Position numbers and translations under genes: made by a program. 64,000 bases of DNA from CAWEPK01 sp963835595. Its GTDB lineage: Bacteria > Desulfobacterota > Syntrophorhabdia > Syntrophorhabdales > WCHB1-27. This document shows, piece by piece, positions 35,578 through 45,233 of this stretch (positions are counted from its first letter, which is position 1; the number at the start of each line of letters is the position of its first letter). Location: contig CAWIGL010000003.1 of the NCBI GenBank assembly GCA_963835595.1, positions 186,001-250,000 of the forward strand, given 5' to 3'. The notes beneath the pieces are model-generated. The model did no database searches, was not told where the DNA came from, and was given only the letters and a program-made list of their open reading frames with translations.

Positions 35578-36490
35578 TTCGCCCCTCCGCCCTTTGTAGC
35601 GCGGTCTTCAGCGCCCTTTCCACGAGGACCTCCACCATCGCCTGGCGGTACTCCCTGGTGCCCCGGATGAGGCTGGTCCTCGGGTTTGCGGCCGCAGCCG
35701 CCTCTTTTGCCGCCTTCTTTATCGTCTCTTCGCTGATTGCCGCCCCGGCAAGGAGCTTCTCGGCAGTGACGCAGCGCAGGGGCGTCACGGCTACGGGGCC
35801 CGCCGCGATCCGTGCGCCGATGAGCCTGCCCGCCTTACGGTCGATGGCGACGAAGGCGGCCACCGTCAGGATCGGGAGCACGAGGGCGCCGCGCTTAGCT
35901 AGCCTGAAGGCCGCGCTGCCTTCGCCCTTTTTGTGGGCGGCGAAGGCGATCTCCGTCAGCATCTCCCGCGTGCCGTCAATTTTGCACTGGCCGACCCCCG
36001 TAAAGAGCTTCGCAATGGGTATCCAGCGCTCTCCCCGGCCGCCCGTGACGCGGACCTTTGCGTCGAGCGCAACGAGGGGGATCACCGTGTCTGCGCCAGG
36101 CTGGGCGTTGACGATGTTCCCTGCCACAGTCGCCACGTTGCGTATCTGCGGCGAGCCGAGGCGCGAGGCCCCTTCGGCAAGCGCCGTCCCTTTCTCCGCG
36201 ATGAGCGCCGAGGCGGCGACCCTCGCGTGCGTAGCGAGGCAGCCTATGCGGACCGTATCTTTATCTTTCCTGATGTAATCGAGGCCCTTTATCCTCGTGA
36301 TGTCAACGAGGACCTTTTCCGCCCTCGTGCCGTCCCTGGCCTGCACCACGAGGTCGGTGCCCCCCGCTATGATCCTCGCCTTCCCCCTGTGCCGGCGCAG
36401 GAGGGCCAGGGCCTCCTCGACCGTCCGGGGCATCAGGTATTGCTCCCATTCCCTTTCCTTGGCGTATGCGACGTTGCCTGAGAACTTCAT
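35570..36490 (-). CDS. Molybdenum hydroxylase, FAD-binding medium subunit
   Basis: A 306-residue subunit from the ATG at 36490, with AAAGGAGCG upstream. FAD motifs include KARIIAGGTDLVVQ and, in the second half, LGSPQIRNVATVAGNIVNAQPGADT. The C-terminal domain ends near REYRQAMVEVLVERAL. The order medium-small-large is the common CoxMSL/XDH order. It lies 72 bp downstream of livH. Confidence 0.93.
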   Translation of the reverse strand: MKFSGNVAYAKEREWEQYLMPRTVEEALALLRRHRGKARIIAGGTDLVVQARDGTRAEKVLVDITRIKGLDYIRKDKDTVRIGCLATHARVAASALIAEKGTALAEGASRLGSPQIRNVATVAGNIVNAQPGADTVIPLVALDAKVRVTGGRGERWIPIAKLFTGVGQCKIDGTREMLTEIAFAAHKKGEGSAAFRLAKRGALVLPILTVAAFVAIDRKAGRLIGARIAAGPVAVTPLRCVTAEKLLAGAAISEETIKKAAKEAAAAANPRTSLIRGTREYRQAMVEVLVERALKTALQRAEGRNG

Positions 36491-36561
36491 GACTCGCTCC
36501 TTTCCGGGGCCGCCCGCTGTGCAGCCCCCGCGCGGCTTTGCGCGCCTTGCCGGTCGTGCGC

Positions 36562-37395
36562 CTAAACCTCTATCGGCCGGAAGATCAGGACCACCGCCAT
36601 CACAGCAAAGATCATGGCGTCTGCGGCAGGCCCCCAGAACCAGGCGGTCAGGGCCATGACCATGCCGAGCACGTACGATGCGACCGCCGTGCCTTTCAGG
36701 TTCCCCAAGCCCCCCACTATGACGACCGCGAAACAGAGGGTGACGACGCGGAAGCCCATGTAAGGATGGACCGTGCTGATCGGCCCGTAAAGTATGCCGC
36801 CTAAGGCGGCCAGCGCGCTCCCCATGATGAAGACGATTGCGAAATATTTGTCGATGTCGATCCCGAGGCCCTGCACGGCCTCCCTGTCCTGCAAGCCGGC
36901 GACTACGATCTTCCCGATGATCGTCTTCTTGAAGAAGAGGGAGAGGCCGATGAATATGAGGAACGACAGGACGATGATTATCACCCTGTAGACCGGTATC
37001 TCGAAGGAGAGGACCGTAAGGTTCCTTCCGACGGGGTCGTTCAGGGGCAGGGGGCTTGCGCCCCATATCCACTTGATGATATCGACGCCCATGAGCAGCA
37101 CCGCGTAGCTCGCGATGATGGCGTAATCTATCGACTTACCGTAGAGCCTCCTGATGACGAACTTCTCGATGACGTAGCTTACGGGCAGCGAGGCGATGAC
37201 GGCGAGTATCGCCGCGATCAGGAAATTCCCGCGCACTACGGGGAGGATCGACACGAGCGCGTATGCTCCGACCGCGTAGACGAGGCCGTGGGCGAAGTTG
37301 ACGATCCTCATGCTGCCGAAGGTCAGGGAGAACCCTATCGATATGATGTAGAGGATGCCCCCGATCGTCAGGCCGTATGCGATAACCTCAAGCAT
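36562..37395 (-). CDS. livH: Liv-type ABC transporter permease LivH
   Basis: A 277-residue permease from the ATG at 37395, whose first base overlaps the livM stop (TAATG). Eight or so hydrophobic segments, with the LivH hallmarks SIGFSLTFGSMRIVNFAHGL and GGLGNLKGTAVASYVLGM. With LivM it forms the membrane channel for branched-chain amino acids or, in many anaerobes, for small organic acids and amides. Confidence 0.93.
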   Translation of the reverse strand: MLEVIAYGLTIGGILYIISIGFSLTFGSMRIVNFAHGLVYAVGAYALVSILPVVRGNFLIAAILAVIASLPVSYVIEKFVIRRLYGKSIDYAIIASYAVLLMGVDIIKWIWGASPLPLNDPVGRNLTVLSFEIPVYRVIIIVLSFLIFIGLSLFFKKTIIGKIVVAGLQDREAVQGLGIDIDKYFAIVFIMGSALAALGGILYGPISTVHPYMGFRVVTLCFAVVIVGGLGNLKGTAVASYVLGMVMALTAWFWGPAADAMIFAVMAVVLIFRPIEV

Positions 37396-38378
37396 TACCT
37401 GCCCACCTGTCGTGCCTGCTTGCGTGCCTGCCTCGCGGCTGCCAGGTCTTCGATATAGCCCATCATGCCCTTCCTGAACTTGAATGAGATTATAAGCAGC
37501 GCGAGGCCGAGGAACAACTCCCACCGCGTTATGTATTTCGCCAGGTAGTTGCTTATCACCATGTAGGCCGTGCCGCCCGCGACCGGTCCGAGCTCCGTTC
37601 CAGGACCTCCTATGAGGGCTGCGAAGATCACCTCGACGTTGCGCGCCGGGTCGATGAAGCTGGGGTTGGCGAACCCGTAGTCGAGCACGAAGAGCGCGCC
37701 GGAGAGGGCGGAGAGCGTCGTCGATATGACGAAGGCGGCAGTCTTGTAAAAGAACGTGTTGTAGCCCAGGAAGCGCACCCTGACCTCGTTCTCCTTGATG
37801 CCCGCCAGTATCGCCCCGAAGGCCGAGCGCTTCAGCCTCTGCATCAGGTAATACGAGGCAAGCAGGCAGAGCAGGCAGAAGCAGAAGAGGAAACGGACGT
37901 CGCCGAAATTGATGAAGCTATACCTGGCGAAGTCTAGCGAGACGCCGTCCTCGCCGCCCGTGAACCTGGCCAGCGCCACAAGGACGATGAAATAGCCTAT
38001 CTGGTTGAACGCAACGTTGATGAGCGCGAAGGCCGCGCCCTTCACCCGCACGCAGATGGGGCCGAGCAAAAGGCCCACCGCAACGCCGGCCGCCAGGCCC
38101 ATGAAAAGGGCCAGAAACGGGTCGGTCGAGATGTACCTGGCGGACATCGCGGCGCCGTAAGCCCCTGCGCCGAGATAGAGCATGTGGCCGAAGGAGATGC
38201 GCCCCATGCGGCCGTAAAGCACGTCGAAGCCGAGGACGTAGATGCAGAAGATGATGAAGTCCGTCACTTTGTTTACGGACGCCATCCAGGCGAAAAGGGT
38301 GAAGCCGACGATCATTACCGCGAAGTTGATCGCCCCCGAATCGCCTATCTTTTTGATTGTCTCCCTTGCGCCGGCCAT
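37395..38378 (-). CDS. livM: Liv-type ABC transporter permease LivM
   Basis: A 327-residue permease with the LivM signature GRMGRISFGHMLYLGAGAYG, followed by GVAVGLLLGPICVRVKGAAFAL and the conserved FAALIGGPGTELGPVAGG before the last helices. The C-terminus is short and basic. It begins 14 bp after livF. Confidence 0.93.
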   Translation of the reverse strand: MAGARETIKKIGDSGAINFAVMIVGFTLFAWMASVNKVTDFIIFCIYVLGFDVLYGRMGRISFGHMLYLGAGAYGAAMSARYISTDPFLALFMGLAAGVAVGLLLGPICVRVKGAAFALINVAFNQIGYFIVLVALARFTGGEDGVSLDFARYSFINFGDVRFLFCFCLLCLLASYYLMQRLKRSAFGAILAGIKENEVRVRFLGYNTFFYKTAAFVISTTLSALSGALFVLDYGFANPSFIDPARNVEVIFAALIGGPGTELGPVAGGTAYMVISNYLAKYITRWELFLGLALLIISFKFRKGMMGYIEDLAAARQARKQARQVGR

Positions 38379-38391
38379 GCCGTTTTTTGCC

Positions 38392-39084
38392 TCACAAAAG
38401 CGATTCTATGTACGCCTGGTCCTGTATCATGCTTTTGTCCGCGATCTCCCGGAGCACGCTCCCCTCCTTCATGATGTATATCCTGTCGGCAAGCTGTGAG
38501 ACGATCACGAGGTTCTGCTCGACCACGATCATGGAGACGCGCCCCTTCATGTCCGTCAGTATCCGGGAGATGTCGTCGATCACCTTCGCGGCGAGCCCTT
38601 CCGTCGGCTCGTCGATCAGAAGCAGCCTGGGGTTGCCCGCGAGCGCCCTGCCTATCAGAAGTATCTGCCTCTCTCCGCCGCTTAAGCCCTTCGCCTTAGA
38701 GTCGAGAAGCTGCTTCATCTTCTGCGAGATGGCGAAAAGCTTCTCCAGGGATTCATTGAGGTCCGCCTTCAGGGGGTAGCTCGCAAGCTCCATGTTCTCC
38801 CGCACGGTCAGGTCGGCGAAGACCCTCTTGTCCTGCCAGACGTATTTTATGCCGAGGCGGGCGACCTTTTCCGGCTTCACAGCCCCGATGGGCTTGCCGT
38901 CGAAGACGATGCTCCCCTTTGACGGGTGCATGAACCCCGCTATGGTCTTCAGAAGCGTGGTCTTGCCCGCCCCGTTCCTGCCGACGATGCAGACGAGCTC
39001 GCCCTGGCTCGCCTCGACACTTACGTCGTGGAGCACCTGGGCGCTGCCATAATGGGCGTCGATGCCCTCGGCCTTCAATAGCAT
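38392..39084 (-). CDS. livF: Liv-type ABC transporter ATPase LivF
   Basis: A 230-residue ATPase: Walker A GRNGAGKTTLLKTI, the LivF-type LGIKYVWQDKRVFADLTVRENM, signature GLSGGERQILLIGRAL and Walker B LLLIDEPTEGLA. It overlaps the end of livG by 10 bp. One of the pair of ATPases energising this transporter. Confidence 0.94.
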   Translation of the reverse strand: MLLKAEGIDAHYGSAQVLHDVSVEASQGELVCIVGRNGAGKTTLLKTIAGFMHPSKGSIVFDGKPIGAVKPEKVARLGIKYVWQDKRVFADLTVRENMELASYPLKADLNESLEKLFAISQKMKQLLDSKAKGLSGGERQILLIGRALAGNPRLLLIDEPTEGLAAKVIDDISRILTDMKGRVSMIVVEQNLVIVSQLADRIYIMKEGSVLREIADKSMIQDQAYIESLL

Positions 39085-39853
39085 ACGGCGTTTTCCTTAC
39101 CGAAATAGCACTGCTTGACTGCCGGGTCGCATATCACCGCGTTCGGCTCGCCGCACGTGATGACCTGCCCCTCGTGCATGACGTAGAGCCTCTCCACGAG
39201 GTCGAGGATCTTCGATATCTTGTGCTCGACGAGGACTATCGTCATCTTGCCTTTCAACGCGCTGATGATATTGACTATTTCCGTGATCTCCACCATCGAG
39301 AGGCCGGCGAGCGGCTCGTCGAGGAGCAGGACCGTCGGGTCCATCGTCATGGCGATGGCGATCTCAAGCTCCCTCTTTTTGCCGTAGGAGAGCTGCGACA
39401 CCTTGACGCCCGATTTGTCCGCGATCCCTATGGCGTCGAGGGCCCCATGCAATAGGCCGTCTCTTTGCTCCTCGAAAGGGCCTTGAGGAAGAACCTGTCG
39501 TTGCGCCTGTAAGAGTCGTCGAAGCGGACGCGGGCGAGGAGCATGTTTTCGAGGACGGTGAGGGTGTCGAATACGGAGACGAGCTGGAACGTCCTGACGA
39601 TGCCCAGGGCGACGCGCTGGTACGCGGGCACGCGCGTGATCTCCTTATCGAAATAATAGATTTGGCCCGCCTCCGGTATGAAGTAGCCCGTCAGGAGGTT
39701 GAAGAAGGTCGATTTGCCCGCGCCGTTCGGGCCTATGATGCCCACCGTCTCGTTCCGGCGTATCTCGCAGTCCACCCGGTTGACCGCGACGAGGCCGGCG
39801 AACTCCTTGGTGATGCCTTTCGTGCGGATCGCTATGTCGGTCATAGACTGCAA
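39075..39853 (-). CDS. livG: Liv-type ABC transporter ATPase LivG (frameshifted)
   Basis: Start near 39853. The N-terminal part has FAGLVAVNRVDCEIRRNETV and Walker A GPNGAGKSTFFNLLTGYF. After a frame change near 39440 the second part has VSQLSYGKKRELEIAIAMTM, Walker B LLLDEPLAGLS and the Liv-type VLVEHKISKIL. The total length is two bases over a multiple of three, so one base is missing or two are extra. The protein would be ~259 residues. The rest of the operon is intact apart from livJ, so a sequence error is likely. Confidence 0.87.
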
Positions 39854-39924
39854 CTTTCTTTGCTGCGAGCGGCAGGGGAAGGGGAGGGTCCCTTCCCCCG
39901 GTGCGTCATCTTATTTGTAACCTA

Positions 39925-39960
39925 GGGCAGTTACTGGGGCTCAGCGCCCCCTCCACGCAA
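39925..39960. repeat. Repeat family A, copy 3 (partial)
   Basis: GGGCAGTTACTGGGGCTCAG followed by CGCCCCCTCC matches the family core, but the adjacent variable hairpin is absent. A separate inverted pair (CACCCGCG at 39979 with CGCGGGTG at 40006) lies just beyond. Located between livJ and livG. Confidence 0.65.
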
Positions 39961-40044
39961 CCACCTGTTTTAGCCGGGCACCCGCGTGCTCCCAACTCTT
40001 CGTTCGCGGGTGGCACCCCCCTCATATAAGTACCTGCTCTCATC

Positions 40045-41300
40045 CTACTTGTACCCTAGGCTCGTGAGCGTAGGCAGGTAGTCCTCGCCCGTGTATGCGC
40101 CTATCACCTTCACGAGGTCCTGCTTCTCCTTCCTTTCCTTCGCGCCCTTGCCTATGACGACGAAGGCGCCGTACTTAAAGAGCGCATGGCCGTCCACCCT
40201 CCAGGTGCCCGGTCCCTTCATCGACTCGAACTTCGGGTTCTTCTTGAGGGCCGCGACTACTACCTTGGGGTCTACCGACTGGGATATCTCTATACCCCTG
40301 ACGAGTCTCCTTGACCGCTATGTAAGAGGCCGCCGCGTAGGGGTCGGGCACGTCGTTGTACTCTTTCCTGGTACTTGGCGTCGAAGTCCTTCGTCGCCTT
40401 GCCGACGACCGGGTCGTCAAACCCCTGCATATTCCAGTACCAGTACATGAGGGAGTAGACGTTATCGAGCGCTTCGGCGGGGACGCCGCTGCCGAAGACG
40501 TTGGTCATCCAGTCGAACCATATCTTTGTCTTCTTGTTCAGGCCGAGCTCGTTGGCCTGTTTCAGGACGTTGATCGCATCGACGCCCCACTGCGACATCA
40601 TGACGATATCGGGCTTCTTCTCCGCGATCTTCAGGATATAGGAGCTGAAGTCGGAGGTGCCGACCGGCGCCTCTATGTAGTCTATCTTGCCGCCGTATTT
40701 CTTGACCGCGTCCCTGGCGCCGGCGTACTGGTCCCACCCGAAGGCGTAGGCAGGCGCGAAGTGGTAAATGTTCTTACAGCCGAGCTTGTTGACGATGTAG
40801 GCCGCGCCCGCGTAGCCGATGGAGTAAGCATCGCCCAGTATGCCGAGGGTCGAGGGCGCAAGCTCTTCCTTCTTGAACATATTGATCGGGGAGACGCAGG
40901 CGGAGAAGAAGACCGTCGGGTTCTTGGCGACCTCTTTGTTGATGGCAGCCGCGATGGGGGCGAACGTCGCCGCGACGAGGCCCTGTACCTTGTCCTCCGT
41001 CATCAGCTCCCTGTAGCGGCGGATGGCGATGTCCGGCTTCGTCTCGTCATCCTTGACGACGAATTCGAGGGGTATCTTTTTCCCGCCGTAGCTGACCCCG
41101 CCTTTTTCGTTGACCTCTTTTACGGCGAGCTTGGCCCCCTGGAGCTGCACAGGCCCGATGGGAGAGGCGGCGCCGGTCAGGCCGAACATCAGGCCGACCT
41201 TTATCTTCGAGAGCTTTTCCGCCGAATAACCTGTGCCGGAGAGAAACGGCAGCAAGACCGCCGCAGCCAGAACGATTGCAATGACCTTCTTCGTGCCCAT
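40045..41300 (-). CDS. livJ: Liv-type periplasmic substrate-binding protein LivJ (frameshifted)
   Basis: Signal peptide (VIAIVLAAAVLLPFLSGTGYSA), then the type I periplasmic-binding fold: KIKVGLMFGLTGAASPIGPV, LAVKEVNEKGGVSYGGKKIP and FSACVSPINMF. Two extra bases near 40362 and 40300 break the frame; the second turns GAGCTC into GAGTCTC on the plus strand. Removing both gives a ~417-residue protein ending YLPTLTSLGYK. It is the likely first gene of the liv operon and would set its substrate, which is unknown. Confidence 0.87.
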
Positions 41301-41359
41301 CTCAAGCCCCTCCTTATTATTTGGTGCCGACCCGCAGGCGCGGGTGGTGTTCTCCTCCC

Positions 41360-42091
41360 TTATCTCTTTCTACGCCACAGGCCGACCCTGTCTTCCAGCT
41401 TTGCCAGCTCTTCTTCGACGCGGGCCACGTGCTCGTACATCTCCGACGAAGCGCGCTCCTCGTCCCCTGCCTGGATCGCCTTGAAAATGCGCTCGTGGGA
41501 CAGGAGGACGGCGAGCGAGAAACCCGAATCGGGCCTCATCATACCTTTCAGCTCGCCGAGCAGGGATTCCACGAGATCGACCACCAGGCCGAGGATCGGG
41601 TTCCCTGTCGCAGAGGCTATTACCCTGTGGAAATCGAGGTCGTTCTCCGCCAGGTCCACCGAATACTCGTCCGGCATCGCGTTCCTGGCGATCTCTATGA
41701 TATCGGCAAGCCTGTCCAACCCCCCCCTGTCCATGAGCCTCGCCGCAACGCCTGCGGCGTACGGCTCGATGAGCTTCCTCACCTCGGAGAGGCTCGCGAC
41801 GGAAAGGTTCTTGAAGTAGAGGAAATTCGTGAGGATCTCTTTCGTGACGTCCGCGTCCACCTCTACTATATAAGGGCCGCCCTGCACGCCCTTTCTCACC
41901 TCGATAAGCCCCATGCACTCCAAGGCGCGCAATGCCTCCCTCAATGTCTGCTTGCTCACCTGGAATTCTTCGACGAGGGCGCTTTCAGACGGCAGCCTGT
42001 CGCCGGGCGAAAGCCTGCCTTCGAGTATGCGGCCCCTTATCTGCGAGACGATCTGTTGGGACACCTTATTGAATCTGACGGCATTGAACAT
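41360..42091 (-). CDS. GntR-family (FadR/FCD) transcriptional regulator
   Basis: A 243-residue regulator from the ATG at 42091, with GGTGGAG upstream. The winged helix (IVSQIRGRILEGRLSPGDRL then LPSESALVEEFQVSKQTLRE) is followed by an FCD effector domain with the metal/acid-binding pattern DLDFHRVIASATGNP and LLSHERIFKAI. Such regulators sense small carboxylates. Located 59 bp upstream of livJ on the same strand and opposite the saccharopine-dehydrogenase-like gene, so it may control both units. Confidence 0.9.
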   Translation of the reverse strand: MFNAVRFNKVSQQIVSQIRGRILEGRLSPGDRLPSESALVEEFQVSKQTLREALRALECMGLIEVRKGVQGGPYIVEVDADVTKEILTNFLYFKNLSVASLSEVRKLIEPYAAGVAARLMDRGGLDRLADIIEIARNAMPDEYSVDLAENDLDFHRVIASATGNPILGLVVDLVESLLGELKGMMRPDSGFSLAVLLSHERIFKAIQAGDEERASSEMYEHVARVEEELAKLEDRVGLWRRKR

Positions 42092-42503
42092 CGCTCCACC
42101 CGGCTCCTGTCGTCTGGATCGATAAACAATGAAACTTATATAATGATTGCAAAGATTACGGTCAGGCGAATTTATTGTCAAGAGGAATATTGAGATACTT
42201 TCACCATATTTATATTGACAAGCCGATGAGACAAAAAGTAGAGTCTATCTTCCTGGGGGCTGGGAGGGGGAGTGACTTGAGGCTCAGCGGCATGGGTGAG
42301 CCTGCGTATGCAGGCGGACCGGTGCCGCTGACCGTTTTTGGGCGGCTGCCAGGCGGGAGGTCTTTAACGGGGCCATTCGATACGTCCCGCTAAGGGCCTT
42401 TTTTATCCCTCAAGCGCACCTGCGCGGGCAGGGAAGCGCATCGATCAGTCTGTGGCCGCCTGAGTGGTTCAGATATGACTGCCCCTCATTTTCTCTTCTT
42501 TTC
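42092..42503. other. Long intergenic region upstream of the GntR gene
   Basis: About 410 bp without a gene. An AT-rich part (42120-42240) contains TTATTGTCAAG and ATATTGACAAG, possible half sites. Further right is a hairpin-rich part with the inverted pair GCGGCA (42287) and TGCCGC (42324). Confidence 0.5.
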
Positions 42504-42540
42504 TTGACATGCAACCCGATTTCTCGTATACAGTATACAG
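42504..42540 (+). promoter_or_regulatory. Promoter with GTATAC operator for the saccharopine-dehydrogenase-like gene
   Basis: TTGACA (42504-42509), 17 bp and TATACA (42527-42532). GTATACAGTATAC at 42526-42538 overlaps the -10 box and is a doubled palindrome of the kind bound by GntR-family FCD regulators. The GntR protein encoded ~430 bp away is the obvious candidate (inference). Confidence 0.65.
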
Positions 42541-42604
42541 CGTCGCCCTGGGGGCGCGGGCTGCTCCCCCAGGGGCGGCCAATCCAACAAAGGCGGGAGG
42601 GGTC

Positions 42605-43750
42605 ATGCAGGCATTGGTGCTTGGCGGCACAGGGGCCATGGGCCAGGGGGTGGCCCGCGATCTCATCAAGCAGGAGCAAGTAAAGGGCGTCGTCCTGGGC
42701 GACATCGCTACCGACCCTGAGAGGGTGCAGGCGAAGCTGCGGGCCAGCGATAAGGTATCCCTGAAGAAGGTCGATGTGAACGACCACGCGGGGCTGGTCG
42801 CGGCGATAAAAGGGGCCGACGTCGTCATAAACTGCGCGGGGCCGTTCTACAAGACTGCCGTGCCCGTTGCAAAGGCCGCAGTCGAGGCGCGGGTCAATTA
42901 TATAGATATCTGCGACGACTACCAGGGGACGGAGGTCCTCTTCGCCTCCGAGATCGACGGGGCGGCCAGGAAGGCGGGGATAACCGTCCTTACAGGCATG
43001 GGGTCCGACCCCGGCACGAACAACGTGATCGTCAGGTATTATGCGGACAGGATCGACCGCGTTGACGACATCGCCCTCTACTGGGTCGTAAGCATTGCCG
43101 ACCTCTCCGAAGGCGCGGCCTGGGACCACAGCCTCCACATGATAACGGGCAAGGTGCCGCAGTTCCTCGACGGCAGGCTTGAGTATGTCGAAGGCGGCAC
43201 GGGGGAGGAGACGGACACGTTCCTTGAGCCCCTCGGCACGTGCAGGGTGCGCTACGTCGGCCACCCGCAGCCGCTTACGATACCGCGCTATATAAAGGGC
43301 GTGAAAAGGGTCGTCATAAAAGGCGCGCTCATACCCTCCTGGGTGGACGACCTTATAAAAGAGCAGAAGGACACGGGGTTCTTGAGCACGGAGCCGGTGG
43401 AGATCAAAGGGGCGAAGGTCGCGCCTTACGATCTTACCTTAAGGCTCTGGGGCGCTATCCCGAAGGAGAGGGACAGGGGGCCGGCCGCTTCCGGCCTGAA
43501 GGTGATAGTCAAGGGGGAGCGGGGAGGCAAGCAAGTTACGTGCACGGCAGACATCGTGGGGAGGATGGCGCCGGGCACGGGCCTCCCTGCCTCCATTGCA
43601 GCCCTCATGATGGGCGCGGGCGACGTGCAGGCCAACGGCGTGGTGGCGCCGGAGGGCTGCATTAACCCGGAGAAATTCCTTGCCGCCCTCGTGAGCCGGG
43701 GCGCGCGCATACACCAGACGGAGACCGTTTCGTCGATGCTGGAAGTCTGA
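42605..43750 (+). CDS. Saccharopine dehydrogenase-like protein
   Basis: A 381-residue protein from the ATG at 42605, placed by GGGAGGGG 3-4 nt upstream. The Rossmann start MQALVLGGTGAMGQGVARDL, then DVVINCAGPFYKTAVPVAKA, YIDICDDYQG and GMGSDPGTNNVIVRYYA follow the saccharopine dehydrogenase / carboxynorspermidine synthase superfamily. Family members act on lysine-type or polyamine intermediates; the substrate is not clear. It is 46 bp upstream of an aminotransferase-like gene and probably co-transcribed. Confidence 0.85.
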   Translation: MQALVLGGTGAMGQGVARDLIKQEQVKGVVLGDIATDPERVQAKLRASDKVSLKKVDVNDHAGLVAAIKGADVVINCAGPFYKTAVPVAKAAVEARVNYIDICDDYQGTEVLFASEIDGAARKAGITVLTGMGSDPGTNNVIVRYYADRIDRVDDIALYWVVSIADLSEGAAWDHSLHMITGKVPQFLDGRLEYVEGGTGEETDTFLEPLGTCRVRYVGHPQPLTIPRYIKGVKRVVIKGALIPSWVDDLIKEQKDTGFLSTEPVEIKGAKVAPYDLTLRLWGAIPKERDRGPAASGLKVIVKGERGGKQVTCTADIVGRMAPGTGLPASIAALMMGAGDVQANGVVAPEGCINPEKFLAALVSRGARIHQTETVSSMLEV

Positions 43751-43796
43751 AAGGGCTGCGATTCCAGGGGCCTGAACGACAAGGGGGTTTTCTTCC

Positions 43797-45062
43797 ATGA
43801 AAGATGCCGGAAAACTGAATATAGCGAGGAGTCTGGAGCTTTTCGAGCAGGCGAAGAAGGTCGTGCCCGGCGGCGTGCTGGGGGCGAGGAAGCCTGGGGA
43901 TTTCATCGAGGGCGAGTACCCGATCTTCCTTGAGTCGGGCAAGGGGGCGCGCCTCACCGATGTGGACGGCAACGAATATATCGACTTCCTCTGCGGCTAC
44001 GGGCCGATCATCTTAGGCTATAGGGAGGAAGAGGTCGATGACGCGGTCGTCAGACAGATAAAGGATAAGGGCTTCTGCTTCACCCTGACCCAGCCCCACC
44101 AGAACGTGCTTGCCGAAAGGCTCACGCGGCTCATCCCGTGCTCCGAGATGAGCATATTCCTGAAGACGGGCTCCGACGCGACGACCGCCAGCATCCGCAT
44201 CGCGCGGGCGTACACGGGCAAGCTGAAGGTCATGCGGTGCGGCTACCACGGCTGGCACGACTGGTCGGTCGAGATGAAGGGCGGCATCCCGCAGAAGCTC
44301 TACGAGGACGTCCACGAGTTCCATTACAACAACCTTGCCTCCCTCGAAGAGCTGATGGCCCGCTACGGAGACCAGACTGCGGCGATCATCATGACCCCCT
44401 TCGGCCATTTCCTCCATCAGAAGATGGAGGAGCCTGCGCCGGGGTTCCTTGAGGGCGTGAGGGCGCTTGCCGACAAATACGGCGCGGTGCTCGTCTACGA
44501 CGAGGTGCGCACGTGCTTCAGGCTTGCAATGGGAGGGGCGCAGGAGGTATACGGCGTGACGCCCGACCTTACCGTGCTGGGAAAGGGCATGGCCAACGGG
44601 TACGCCATCAGCGTAGTCACCGGCAAGGCGGACGTGATGATGGCCGCCAGCCAGAAGCTCTTCATATCGAGCACGTTTTTCCCCAACAGCGACGGCTACA
44701 TAGCAGCGCTGAAGACCATCGACATCATGGAGCGCGACAAGGTCATCGCCAATATATGGGAGAAGGGCGGACGGTTCCTGAAAAAAATCGAGGCTACCAT
44801 CGACAGGTACGATACGGGGGCGGAGCTGTCCGGCGTCGCGCCGATGTTCTTCGTCACGTTCAAAAAGGACAAGGGGGAGACGCAGAGGGGCAGACGGACC
44901 GATTTCTACACGCAGCTCATCAGAAGGGGCGTCTTCCTCACGCCGCACCACCACGGCTACATCTGCTACAGGCACAGCGAGGAGGATTTAGATTCGGCGG
45001 CGCAGGCCATCGATGAGTCGATGGCGTATATAGCCTCGAAGTACCGCTACGAGCCGCTGTAA
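43797..45062 (+). CDS. Class III aminotransferase, glutamate-1-semialdehyde aminomutase-like
   Basis: A 421-residue PLP enzyme. Segments typical of the HemL/class III family are VVPGGVLGARK, DVDGNEYIDFLCGYGPIILGY, FLKTGSDATTASIRIARAYT, YHGWHDW, the PLP-binding Asp in VLVYDEVRTCFR and the Schiff-base Lys in LTVLGKGMANGYAISVV. HemL itself is usually found with other haem genes, so here a catabolic aminomutase or amino-acid transaminase is more likely (inference). A hairpin repeat of family B starts 8 bp past the stop. Confidence 0.87.
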   Translation: MKDAGKLNIARSLELFEQAKKVVPGGVLGARKPGDFIEGEYPIFLESGKGARLTDVDGNEYIDFLCGYGPIILGYREEEVDDAVVRQIKDKGFCFTLTQPHQNVLAERLTRLIPCSEMSIFLKTGSDATTASIRIARAYTGKLKVMRCGYHGWHDWSVEMKGGIPQKLYEDVHEFHYNNLASLEELMARYGDQTAAIIMTPFGHFLHQKMEEPAPGFLEGVRALADKYGAVLVYDEVRTCFRLAMGGAQEVYGVTPDLTVLGKGMANGYAISVVTGKADVMMAASQKLFISSTFFPNSDGYIAALKTIDIMERDKVIANIWEKGGRFLKKIEATIDRYDTGAELSGVAPMFFVTFKKDKGETQRGRRTDFYTQLIRRGVFLTPHHHGYICYRHSEEDLDSAAQAIDESMAYIASKYRYEPL

Positions 45063-45070
45063 GATATATT

Positions 45071-45202
45071 GGCGGCCGGGTTAATTCCGCGCCTTTCACG
45101 TCGTTTTCTCGGCGCAGCGTCCTCAACGTACAAAAGAAGTACGCCTCCGGCGCGCGCCTTCGAAAAGCAACGCGAAATCCATCGGAATTTCCTCCGGCCG
45201 CC
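45071..45202 (+). repeat. Repeat family B, copy 1 (long covarying hairpin)
   Basis: A 132-bp near-palindrome (GGCGGCCGGG...CCGGCCGCC) whose apical stem is CGTAC/GTACG. It starts 8 bp after the aminotransferase stop. Other copies: 48610, 58494, 59836, 61653. Confidence 0.85.
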
Positions 45203-45233
45203 TTTCCTTGCAAGGCCATAGGCCTTCAGTCTA

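Noticed and set aside
42240..42420. Possible riboswitch upstream of the saccharopine-dehydrogenase-like gene
   Set aside because: Some hairpins can be drawn, but I could not match a known aptamer, and a strong promoter at 42504 starts downstream of it.
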